A DNA stretch of 8,128 nt from Clostridiales bacterium (lineage in GTDB: Bacteria > Bacillota > Clostridia > Oscillospirales > Acutalibacteraceae), in the NCBI GenBank assembly GCA_012522615.1, contig JAAYKB010000201.1:1-8128 (forward strand), written 5' to 3'. Both the position numbers and the translations under genes were made by a program. Positions 1-6,910 of the stretch are shown here, piece after piece. Position 1 is the first letter of the stretch. Every line of letters starts with the position of its first letter. The notes beneath the pieces are model-generated. The model made no database searches and had not been told where the DNA came from. It saw only the letters and a list, made by a program, of their open reading frames with translations.

Positions 1-2360
1 TGGAGCGTTCCCGCTCCGGAAACGGCGCGCATGTTTGGTTTTTCTTCTCCCAGCCCGTTCCGGCGGCAGATGCGCGCAGGCTGGGAAGCAGTCTTCTGAC
101 GCAGACGATGGCACGCCGGCATGAGCTAGCCTTTGCGTCCTACGACCGGCTGTTTCCGGCGCAGGATACCCTGCCAAAGGGTGGATTTGGGAATCTGATT
201 GCCCTGCCGTTTCAGGGAAAGGTCCAGGAAAACAGAAACACGGTGTTTGTAGATGCGCAGTTTTCCCACTATACCGATCAGTGGGCATTTCTTTCTTCTT
301 TGCCGAAGATCACCCCGGAGCAGCTTACAGAGTATCTTTCAAAGCTATGCACGGATGGAGGGGATACGGGACCGCTCCTCAACACCGGCGAGCAAAAGCC
401 TTGGCCAGGCAAACGAGAGCGCCGCCATCTTCATAAGGCGGATTTTCCAATGCAGGTGCGTCTCATGATTTCCAACCTCATTTATGTGGACAAACAGGGC
501 TTTTCCCAAGCCGCGCTGAACGCAGTCAAGCGGTTGGCCGCATTCCGAAATCCTGAGTTTTACAAAAAGCAGGCGATGCGGCTCCGCATTTATAATACGC
601 CGCGCATTCTTGACTGCAGCTACGAGGACGAGAGCTTTCTCGGCATTCCGAGAGGCTGTATGGATTCTCTTGCGGAGCTGTTAGAGGCACAGGAAGTTCC
701 CTTTTCTCTGGAGGATCGGCGTAACGCCGGGCGTCCCATCGATGTTTCCTTTTTGGGAACGCTTCGGCTGGAGCAAGTACCTGCCGCAAAGGCGCTTCTC
801 TCCGAGAACATTGGCGTGCTGTCGGCCACTACCGCCTTTGGTAAAACGGTTATCGGTGCCTATTTAATCGGTCAGCGTAAGGTGAACACATTGATATTGG
901 TTCACTCCAGCGCACTTTTGGAGCAGTGGAAATCCTCCCTGAACCGGTTTCTCGCCATCAAAGAAGTGCTGCCTGAGCTTCCTAAAAAGCGCGGACGGAA
1001 AAAGAAGCAGCATATGATTGGACAAATCGGTTCGGGCAAGAATACTCGCAGCAGCATTGTGGACATTGCAATCATGCAGTCGCTGTTTGAAGGTAAGGAA
1101 AAGGACGTCAAAGCTTTTGTGGCCGAATATGGCATGGTCATTGTGGATGAGTGCCATCATGTGGCGGCGTTCACCTTCGAGAGCATTCTGAAAACCGCGG
1201 AAGCCAAATACGTCTACGGCTTATCCGCAACGCCGGTGCGGCAGGACGGACACCAGCCTATTATTTTCATGCAGTGCGGCCCTGTCCGATATTTGGTAGA
1301 CGCCAAAAGTCAAGTGGAAAGCAGAGCTTTTTCGCATTTCGTTTTTCCGCGCTTCACCAGGATGCGGCTCCCAAGCGCAAACGGCATCCAGGATGTGTAC
1401 GCCGGTGTTGTCGAAAACGAGACACGAAATGAGCTGATTGTTTCCGATACGCTGAATCTCCTTGCGGAGGGACGCACGCCCATCCTTCTGACCGAGCGCA
1501 AGGAGCATGCTGTGTGGCTTGCCAGCAAATTGGAAGGCAAAGCGCAGCATACATTTCTGCTTCTGGGAAGCGACCGGCAAAAGGATAAGCGGGAGAAACT
1601 GTCCGCGCTCCGCGCCGTCCCGCCGCAGGAATCTCTTGTGGTGGTTGCCACGGGCAAGTACATCGGCGAGGGTTTTGACGAACCGCGGCTGGACACGATG
1701 CTTCTTGGCATGCCGATTTCATGGAAGGGAACACTGGCGCAGTATGCCGGCCGTCTGCACCGAAATTATGCCGGAAAACAGGAGGTGCGCATCTACGACT
1801 ATGTGGATGTCCACGTTCCCATGCTGGAAAGAATGTATCATAAACGGCTGAGAGGCTACGCTGAACTGGGCTATCAGGTAAAAATCCGCGAGCAGGATGA
1901 CAACACCAGTAAAGTTTACGACAGCCAGGAGTACGCCGCCGCCTTTGCCGAAGACCTGTCCAATGCCGCAAGAAGCATTCTGATTGTCAGTCCCTACATC
2001 CAGAAAAACCGCGTGACAGGACTTCTGCCTGTTCTGGAGAATGCGGTATCATCCGGTGTTTGTGTTACCGTTTATACGAAAGCCCTGGAAAGCTACAAAC
2101 CCGGTCAGGAGCCTGGAATTGTGTCGGCAATCGCTATGCTGGAACATGCGGAAATTACCGTTACCATGCAGGCAGATCTGCAACAGCACTATGCCGTCAT
2201 TGACGAAAGCACCGTTTGGTACGGCAATATTGATTTCTTGGCATTCGGCAGGAAGGACGCGGATGTGTTGCGGTTTGAAAGCACCGAGATCGCCGGGGAG
2301 CTTTTGGAATTGTCAGCAGAGCCTGCACCTGTAAAGTCAAATTCTGCTCCTCAATCATAA
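1..2360 (+). CDS. TOTE-type primase/SF2 helicase/PLD-like protein, 5' end outside window
   Basis: This is a large DNA-processing enzyme of the kind found in TOTE conflict systems. The frame is open from base 3 through the left edge, so the ATG at 108 is only an internal Met; 785 codons are visible. The first visible residues (SGNGAHVWFFF, about 15-47) match the His-containing motif of archaeo-eukaryotic primases and continue into GGFGNLIALPFQ and DQWAFLSSL, typical of the TOTE primase domain. The helicase core follows: motif I TAFGKT (831-848), DECHH (1146-1160), SATP (1224-1235), GEGFDEP (about 1665-1685) and motif VI QYAGRLHR (1740-1763). The C-terminal region (about 1930-2330) resembles a phospholipase-D-like domain (ILIVSPYI; AVIDESTVWYGNIDFL), but the usual HxK before VID reads QxH (2181-2189), so nuclease activity is doubtful. 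The first primase carboxylates would lie outside the window. It converges on DUF3841. Family assignment is firm; a conflict role is inferred from the family. Confidence 0.88.
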   Translation, partial: ERSRSGNGAHVWFFFSQPVPAADARRLGSSLLTQTMARRHELAFASYDRLFPAQDTLPKGGFGNLIALPFQGKVQENRNTVFVDAQFSHYTDQWAFLSSLPKITPEQLTEYLSKLCTDGGDTGPLLNTGEQKPWPGKRERRHLHKADFPMQVRLMISNLIYVDKQGFSQAALNAVKRLAAFRNPEFYKKQAMRLRIYNTPRILDCSYEDESFLGIPRGCMDSLAELLEAQEVPFSLEDRRNAGRPIDVSFLGTLRLEQVPAAKALLSENIGVLSATTAFGKTVIGAYLIGQRKVNTLILVHSSALLEQWKSSLNRFLAIKEVLPELPKKRGRKKKQHMIGQIGSGKNTRSSIVDIAIMQSLFEGKEKDVKAFVAEYGMVIVDECHHVAAFTFESILKTAEAKYVYGLSATPVRQDGHQPIIFMQCGPVRYLVDAKSQVESRAFSHFVFPRFTRMRLPSANGIQDVYAGVVENETRNELIVSDTLNLLAEGRTPILLTERKEHAVWLASKLEGKAQHTFLLLGSDRQKDKREKLSALRAVPPQESLVVVATGKYIGEGFDEPRLDTMLLGMPISWKGTLAQYAGRLHRNYAGKQEVRIYDYVDVHVPMLERMYHKRLRGYAELGYQVKIREQDDNTSKVYDSQEYAAAFAEDLSNAARSILIVSPYIQKNRVTGLLPVLENAVSSGVCVTVYTKALESYKPGQEPGIVSAIAMLEHAEITVTMQADLQQHYAVIDESTVWYGNIDFLAFGRKDADVLRFESTEIAGELLELSAEPAPVKSNSAPQS

Positions 2361-2432
2361 AAATATTCAGATTTGTGCTGAGAGGTGGAAAAGTCTGATT
2401 GAATCTGCACATAAAAAGATGGGGCTCGGTTT

Positions 2433-3017
2433 TCAAAGCAATTTTCTGACAAAGTGCCTTACTGCTTTCACCTGCTCCAGGCGCAGCTCCCAAAAGGTTG
2501 CTTGAACATATTTTCCATGACAATCCCAAGAGGTTTCACGTGCGGGGAACACATCAAATATCTTTTCCCAGGATTGCCGCTTAACAGCTATCTGCTCCTG
2601 TGCAGGCAGACTGTCAAACCATTTTCCCTCTGCCTCATATTCTTCGTCACTGCAAGCGTCACCATAATACCCGCTATTCAATACGATGTGCCACATATCC
2701 TCGTTGCTCAAAAGAACGGCTTTATCGGGAATCTCAACCTCTAAACACACCTGTGGGGTTTTATAACTGCGGAATTCGCTGCGGCGCAAATCCGGCTTTG
2801 CATGTTTCCACTCCACAGTGTGCCATGCCCATATTGGATATTGAACGCCCTGCGGCGGCTGTCCAATGCGCTTGCACATTTGCTCTGCCATCCAGTTATA
2901 AGCAGGGCCAAAGCCAAACGCTGTAATCAATTCGGATTGCTCTGGAACGCAATGCAGTACCTTTTCCGACTGTAATTTTTCATAAAGTGCTTTTGGTTGT
3001 ATAGTCCATAGTCGCAT
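2433..3017 (-). CDS. DUF3841 domain protein
   Basis: This is a 194-residue protein of the DUF3841 family, whose function is not known. It shows the family's N-terminal LWTIQP, then AYNWMAEQM, YPIWAWHT, a central SYKTPQVCLEVEIPD strand region, WHIVLNSGYY and a C-terminal QSWEKIFDV. There is no signal peptide or membrane segment, so it is probably cytosolic. The frame extends upstream to 3056, but the start is set at ATG 3017-3015 because GGAGGG lies just upstream with a short A/T-rich spacer, and because the family begins at this MxLWTIQP. It is the last gene of the minus-strand run, 88 bases after the deformylase-like gene. No clear promoter is seen in that gap, so it is probably co-transcribed. 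The 72 bases separating it from the convergent primase-helicase gene show no convincing terminator. Confidence 0.82.
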   Translation of the reverse strand: MRLWTIQPKALYEKLQSEKVLHCVPEQSELITAFGFGPAYNWMAEQMCKRIGQPPQGVQYPIWAWHTVEWKHAKPDLRRSEFRSYKTPQVCLEVEIPDKAVLLSNEDMWHIVLNSGYYGDACSDEEYEAEGKWFDSLPAQEQIAVKRQSWEKIFDVFPARETSWDCHGKYVQATFWELRLEQVKAVRHFVRKLL

Positions 3018-3105
3018 AAAACCCTCCGTTGGATTGATCGAGAATGATGTCGTCAAGCGAAATCAGATAAGGAAAATAGAATTAAACCGCCGTAGTGACT
3101 TCTAC

Positions 3106-3516
3106 TCAGATAACAATCCCCTCGCAGTGGTCAATCTCATGCTGGATAATTTGCGCCGTCCAGCCTGTGAAGGTCTTGAAGCGTGTCTGAAAATGCTCGT
3201 TTTGATACTGCACCTTGATGGACTTCCACCGCTTGGGTTTTCGTGTACCAGTCAGGGAAAGACAGCCCTCCTCCGCCTCGTATGGTTCTGACCGCTTGAT
3301 AATTTCCGGGTTGAACATGACCATATAGCTGCCCTCATTGTCAAAGGCGATGATACGCTTGTTCACACCGATCATGTTGGCTGCCATACCCACGCAGCTG
3401 TCCTTGTGAGCGGCTAAGGTGTCCAGCAAATCCTGCGCTACGGCCAGATCAGCCGGAGTGGCGGGCTCCGCCTTTTGAGCCAGAAACACCTCGTCCCTGC
3501 AAACTACACGAATCAT
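3106..3516 (-). CDS. Peptide deformylase-like protein, short clostridial type
   Basis: Peptide deformylases remove the formyl group from the initiator Met of new proteins using a metal held by one Cys and two His. This 136-residue copy has the motif 2 EGCLS (Cys ligand) and, at the very C-terminus, motif 3 HEIDH followed by CEGIVI (the two His ligands and catalytic Glu). Motif 1, normally GxGxAAxQ, reads GVGMAANM (from CVGMAANMIG), so the Gln that helps catalysis is replaced by Met. The protein also stops right after motif 3, shorter than housekeeping enzymes of about 150-190 residues. A clostridial subgroup shares this form. ATG 3516-3514 is preceded by GGAGG at about 8 bases. It lies 44 bases after the GNAT frame and 88 before DUF3841, on the same strand. 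It may be a low-activity or specialised second deformylase; that part is inference. Confidence 0.86.
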   Translation of the reverse strand: MIRVVCRDEVFLAQKAEPATPADLAVAQDLLDTLAAHKDSCVGMAANMIGVNKRIIAFDNEGSYMVMFNPEIIKRSEPYEAEEGCLSLTGTRKPKRWKSIKVQYQNEHFQTRFKTFTGWTAQIIQHEIDHCEGIVI

Positions 3517-3560
3517 TTGGTTTCCTCCATTTATCGAAAAAGAATGCTTTGTGCCGGGCT

Positions 3561-4280
3561 TTACCGTTTCAGAATAAAAACCTGCACCGGACTTCCGAAC
3601 TCCTCTGTAAGCGCACCCGGTTCAAAACCCAAGTGCTGATAGAAGGCTCTGGCGGCGGTGCCGTTCGGGTCATTCTCCCGGTATGTGGTGACTGTGATCT
3701 CCTTTTTCGGATTGGTAAGCGGCAACATATAGCGGATCATATCCTGCGCAATGTGCCGCCGCTGATAACGGTCATCCACCGCCAGGTAGCATAGTACATT
3801 TTCGGACGGAGAGAACAGCAGAGCCCCCACAACCTGCTCACCGTCTTTTGCACAAACAGCACCGCTTGCATCCATGAACTCCAGTACCGTCTTTCGGTGC
3901 TCTGACAGTGCCGGTTCTGTTTCCAACCCGGGGAAAAGATCACGCATTCGCCGCACCAGCTTCATCCAGCTGTCAATATCCGCGGCGGTACCATGCGTAA
4001 TTTCTATGGTGCCTCCCGCTTTGTTTGATTGTAGCTGTTCTTCCTCCCAGTTCCGCAAAACCACCAACTGCTCCTGCGTATGAAACCAATGCTCACCGTC
4101 CTCCATGATGGTCAGCCCGCAGCCGAAGCGGCGAGCAAACTCATCAACCGTAACTCGATCGGTCAGGTTGTCCTTGCTCGCATAAAGAATGGCAGTGCTT
4201 GTATTCCAATCGGTGACGGGATGCTCTCTGGTGTATTGAAGGTAGCGCCAGGAAAGGGTTTCTCCAAAATCGGTATCCAA
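3561..4280 (-). pseudogene. 5'-truncated alpha/beta-hydrolase fused to GNAT acetyltransferase
   Basis: The open frame runs from a stop at 4329-4331 to TAA at 3561. It has no ATG at its head; the first possible start is TTG 4280-4278, with no ribosome binding site. Counting from that TTG, residues 1-85 are the C-terminal third of an alpha/beta hydrolase, including the likely catalytic Asp (YASKDNLT, about 36) and His (DGEHWFH, about 64). The oxyanion region and the Ser nucleophile elbow are missing. Residues 92-239 are a GNAT N-acetyltransferase: TIEITHGTAADIDSWMKLV, then LAVDDRYQRRHIAQDMIRYM, then ARAFYQHLGFEPGALTEEFG. The acetyl-CoA loop, usually RRGxG/A, reads RRHIA, so one Gly is lost. The GNAT half could still be made if it has its own start: GGGAGG (4012-4017) sits 4 bases before an ATA codon at 4007-4005, where stand-alone relatives would start. 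The hydrolase is surely broken; whether the GNAT is expressed is open. Confidence 0.72.
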
Positions 4281-4311
4281 AGCAATATCTTGCTGTAATA
4301 TTAGAAGCCGT

Positions 4312-6645
4312 TTATCCCTCTGCGAGCTTTAGCAGCTCCGCACTGCACTTATGAAGATACCTCAGACTTTCAGCCTTTTCTTTTTCAATTTTCTTGCGTT
4401 CCTTTTCTGCGTTATCCGTGCACTCGTCAACAATCGGTATTTCCTTTTCAAGCAGCTGGATACCTTGTTCTATGGATGCCTGAATCTCTTTCACTACCGT
4501 CTTTTTGCCATACTGCTTAATCAGCACTTCGTTACAGAATGTAAGCAGTTTGGCGCACTCATTCAAGGTGTACTCTTTTGATGTGCTGACCAGCAATCTG
4601 GTAAGGGTAACAGCTCCCGATCCCGTAATGCCCAGCAGCGCACCACCGCCTGCAATGATGGCCGTGCCGCCAGCCATTCCAAGGCCGCCGGCGGTTATCG
4701 CACCGCCCCCCAAAGCAGCCAGGCTGGCGCTTGTCAAGGCGGCGCCATGAAGACCGGCAAAAGTTCCACCCGCTATTGTTACAGCAATTCCCGGAGCAAA
4801 TGCCCAGGCCAATCCTCCAGTCGCGATAGTGGCCGCTGCAGTGGCCGCTACTGCAATGACTGTCTTTCGTGTGCGGTTGCTCATAGTGCCAATATATTTT
4901 TTATAGGCAGTTATTAAGGCATCGGTATCACTGTTTGTTACAACATCCTGCCTATGGCCAAAAACCTCTTTTTCATATAAGTTCTTACAGGCTCTAATGG
5001 TTTTGCATTGCTTACCCTGCTCTGAGTTGAGCGGAAAATACGGTTTGAATAATGCCAGTTCCAGCGCACACAGGTAAAGCCAGCTTGAATCAAGTGAATC
5101 CGTAAGCTCTGCACGGATACTTTGATAGATTGCCGCCTCGTCTTCAATGAAGAGGCTGGTATCCCCATCGGCCGCTTTCTCCCTCCAGTCGCTCATCCAT
5201 TCATGTTTAGATGCAATCTGTTTTGCATCCTTCTCTTGGCGGATATCATATAGAACTTTTTGCAATTTGAGCGAGGATAGGATGACAGCCTGATTTTTGG
5301 ACAGTTGCAGAAATTTTATACTCAGCGCACCATCGATTTCCGGATTGCCTGTGTTCTGATGCTTCTCTGCAAAGGCTATGTAGGCTTTCTTAAAGTCCTC
5401 TGCAATGTATTTCGAGTCCGCAGCGCAAGCAATCACAAACCGACCGATACCAGAGTAATTGATGTTCAACAGAAAGTCCTGGGCAAAGCCGACATTTATG
5501 CCTTTATTCTTTATCACTGCTCTAACAGCAGCGCTTGAAGTTTCAACAGCCATAAACACGCCAGATGAAACAGTTGTCATGCGCACAATCGTTCTGTTCT
5601 TAAAAGGCAGGAAGTTTTCGGGATCCAGTTTACCCAGGTCCTTTATCGACTGTATCTCCCTTTCCCTTATTTCGGAACACAGCCTTCTAATAAAGTAGAA
5701 ACCTTTGACAATACACTCGTTGAGGATTACGGGAACCGCCTGCCTACCAATTTCGTGAAGAATCCCCATTTCGGTTCGCAGGTCAAACTTGATGATTTTA
5801 TCCTTGTCCTCAATGCCCAAATAGGTGCCGTTAAACAGCTTTGATAGCCACACGGAAAATGGAATATCGGAATCCTTGTACTTCGTTTTTATATCTTTAA
5901 TAACTGGAAGCGTAGACACCTCTTTCAGAAAAGCCAGAAGTGGACCTGGTATCCCTGTTCCTGCTCCTGCTGACTGACTTGAGCCAGCCATATCACTTAT
6001 AAGATGAAATGCCCAGACTACGACCGCAAAGAACAGCTTCTCCGGTAAGTTCTTTCCGATTAGTTCATCACTTGGAATTGGAACCGACTTAAAGTTTCCC
6101 TGAGTGTCTGTCCCAAACCCCACACCCGTAAACTGTGTCAAAATAGAAAACAGCAGCCCAATGGCCGTAGGGTGATGTCCGAAATCTCTCAGATGGTGCT
6201 GTAGACTCCCTCCAAGCTCTGACGTCACCTGATCATTAGCTATCTTAAACAGACTTTCCAGCTTCCTGATAGCGCCCGATAAGTCGTTCCCCCTATAGCC
6301 TTTTGACCGGGCGACCTTCATTACAAAGCTATTGGCTTCCTCACGTCCCCAAGCTTGAGCGCCCGTAAGTGAAAACTCGCCAACCCACAGTACATCTAAG
6401 GCGGCCGTAAGCAATCCGCTGGATGCTGCGATGACATAATCTAACCTGTCTGTTGCTGGGATGTATTCGTCGAAATGAATTTCAGCAATCTCATCAGGCC
6501 TTGTTTGCTCTTCTGAGGCAGTTGGTGCAGCGCCTCCAACATAATCAGCAGGTGCATCTAAAAGCTGTCTGTCAGGAATAATGATGTCATACCTGAGTTG
6601 CAGCTCTTCTGAGGCTGTGGCCGGAACAGCCAATTTGCCAGTCAC
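4312..6645 (-). CDS. Unrecognised 777-residue protein with Gly/Ala-rich membrane-like segment
   Basis: I recognise this as a type of conserved hypothetical protein but know no function. The start is GTG 6645-6643, with GAGGTG 7 bases upstream and an in-frame stop at 6652-6654 that blocks any earlier start. The N-terminal 60 residues are acidic and low in order. Residues 66-350 look globular and include LQHHLRDFGHHP (149-160), a His-rich stretch, and a run of hydrophobic helices (FFAVVVWAFHLI, about 205-216). Residues 355-410 are another mildly hydrophobic block. Residues 593-682 form a long Gly/Ala-rich hydrophobic region with small-residue spacing like glycine-zipper or pore-type helical hairpins. 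Residues 720-777 are charged and probably coiled-coil. There is no signal peptide. It is transcribed from module A through a leader carrying a terminator. Its TAA ends 31 bases before the truncated hydrolase-GNAT frame. A membrane-acting effector is possible but is inference. Confidence 0.8.
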   Translation of the reverse strand: MTGKLAVPATASEELQLRYDIIIPDRQLLDAPADYVGGAAPTASEEQTRPDEIAEIHFDEYIPATDRLDYVIAASSGLLTAALDVLWVGEFSLTGAQAWGREEANSFVMKVARSKGYRGNDLSGAIRKLESLFKIANDQVTSELGGSLQHHLRDFGHHPTAIGLLFSILTQFTGVGFGTDTQGNFKSVPIPSDELIGKNLPEKLFFAVVVWAFHLISDMAGSSQSAGAGTGIPGPLLAFLKEVSTLPVIKDIKTKYKDSDIPFSVWLSKLFNGTYLGIEDKDKIIKFDLRTEMGILHEIGRQAVPVILNECIVKGFYFIRRLCSEIREREIQSIKDLGKLDPENFLPFKNRTIVRMTTVSSGVFMAVETSSAAVRAVIKNKGINVGFAQDFLLNINYSGIGRFVIACAADSKYIAEDFKKAYIAFAEKHQNTGNPEIDGALSIKFLQLSKNQAVILSSLKLQKVLYDIRQEKDAKQIASKHEWMSDWREKAADGDTSLFIEDEAAIYQSIRAELTDSLDSSWLYLCALELALFKPYFPLNSEQGKQCKTIRACKNLYEKEVFGHRQDVVTNSDTDALITAYKKYIGTMSNRTRKTVIAVAATAAATIATGGLAWAFAPGIAVTIAGGTFAGLHGAALTSASLAALGGGAITAGGLGMAGGTAIIAGGGALLGITGSGAVTLTRLLVSTSKEYTLNECAKLLTFCNEVLIKQYGKKTVVKEIQASIEQGIQLLEKEIPIVDECTDNAEKERKKIEKEKAESLRYLHKCSAELLKLAEG

Positions 6646-6676
6646 CCAAATTCACCTCTCTTGCCGTTCTGTTTTG

Positions 6677-6703
6677 ATTATCGCATAGAAGCTATACGAT
6701 AAT
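6677..6703. promoter_or_regulatory. 27-bp palindrome, possible operator
   Basis: Two 12-base arms, ATTATCGCATAG (6677-6688) and CTATACGATAAT (6692-6703), are inverted around AAG with a single mismatch (6684 against 6696). The site lies 32 bases upstream of the GTG start of the 777-residue gene and downstream of the leader terminator. It overlaps a weak minus-strand promoter-like pair (TTTACA at 6722-6717, 17 bases, TCGTAT at 6699-6694). It could be a repressor operator on a second promoter, or a hairpin in the mRNA leader. Symmetry is seen directly; the role is inferred. Confidence 0.5.
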
Positions 6704-6726
6704 AGCACATAGCTTTTGTAAAGACA

Positions 6727-6755
6727 CAAAAAGCCGTACAAAAAACTGTACGGCT
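6727..6755 (-). terminator. Intrinsic terminator inside the leader of the 777-residue gene
   Basis: On the minus strand AGCCGTACA (6755-6747) and TGTACGGCT (6740-6732) form a perfect 9-bp stem with a 6-base loop, followed by TTTTG. It lies about 30 bases after the predicted start of transcription from module A and about 85 bases before the GTG start. It should end most transcripts before the gene unless another fold or a factor prevents it. Confidence 0.75.
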
Positions 6756-6783
6756 GGCTGTGGTCAGGCACGAGGCCTGCCGT
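6750..6783 (-). ncRNA. Structured leader RNA of module A, candidate attenuator or small RNA
   Basis: The predicted transcript starts near 6783 with ACGGC, which can pair with GCCGT at 6754-6750, enclosing a small hairpin AGGC (6778-6775)/GCCT (6769-6766). The 3' strand of the outer stem is also the 5' arm of the terminator at 6755-6747, so only one of the two can form. Module B keeps both stems with compatible changes (C-G pairs become U-G). If the terminator wins, an RNA of roughly 55 bases is released. The pairings are read by eye; no known riboswitch class was recognised. Confidence 0.45.
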
Positions 6784-6789
6784 TAATTT

Positions 6790-6818
6790 ATTATAGTTGA
6801 AATCCCCAGTTTTTACAA
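6790..6818 (-). promoter_or_regulatory. Promoter of module A, upstream of the 777-residue gene
   Basis: Minus-strand TTGTAA (6818-6813) and TATAAT (6795-6790) are separated by exactly 17 bases, close to the housekeeping sigma consensus. The same hexamers and spacing recur in module B. Transcription should start near 6783 and run into the leader terminator before reaching the 777-residue gene. Confidence 0.75.
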
Positions 6819-6834
6819 TGTAATTGTCGAATAA

Positions 6835-6858
6835 GCGCCCAAATTACGATTTGGGCGC
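6835..6858 (-). terminator. Hairpin downstream of the DUF1848 gene
   Basis: The arms GCGCCCAAAT (6835-6844) and ATTTGGGCGC (6849-6858) are a perfect 10-bp inverted repeat with a 4-base loop. On the minus strand it lies about 50 bases after the DUF1848 stop and is followed by TTATT, so it is a plausible though weakly T-tailed terminator that isolates that gene from module A. A second, looser inverted repeat, GGGTAAAT/ATTTACCC, lies between it and the gene (6864-6871 and 6897-6904). Confidence 0.6.
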
Positions 6859-6910
6859 ATTAGGGGTAAATCCTTAACCTTATGTAGGATATTTCCATTT
6901 ACCCACCTTT

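Larger units (their letters stand above)
6750..6833 (-). repeat. Promoter/leader module, copy A
   Basis: This 84-bp block matches 7888-7971 at 75 positions by eye count, without gaps. It covers the promoter, the 5' leader hairpin and the first arm of the second hairpin. Beyond 6833 the copies diverge but keep similar landmarks: an inverted or formerly inverted sequence, then TTAGGG. Copy A precedes the 777-residue gene and copy B the DUF1848 gene, which are unrelated, so the module was reused rather than duplicated together with a gene. Confidence 0.85.

Noticed and set aside
108..110. ATG at 108 as the start of the primase-helicase gene
   Set aside because: The frame is open to the left edge and the upstream residues carry the conserved primase His motif, so 108 is an internal Met.
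1354..1971. Minus-strand open frame of about 205 codons inside the helicase gene
   Set aside because: It lies antisense to a clear helicase with conserved motifs and its own translation shows no recognisable domain; it is a GC-rich shadow.
2361..2432. Bidirectional terminator between the convergent genes
   Set aside because: Only short, bulged pairings (CAGA/TCTG) can be drawn, with no solid stem and T run on either strand.
3018..3056. Upstream ATG at 3056 as start of the DUF3841 protein
   Set aside because: The family starts at the later MRLWTIQP, and the strong GGAGGG site fits ATG 3017.
6727..6783. Type III toxin-antitoxin RNA
   Set aside because: The order promoter-RNA-terminator-protein is similar, but there are no tandem RNA repeats and the 777-residue protein does not resemble a ToxN-type endoribonuclease.
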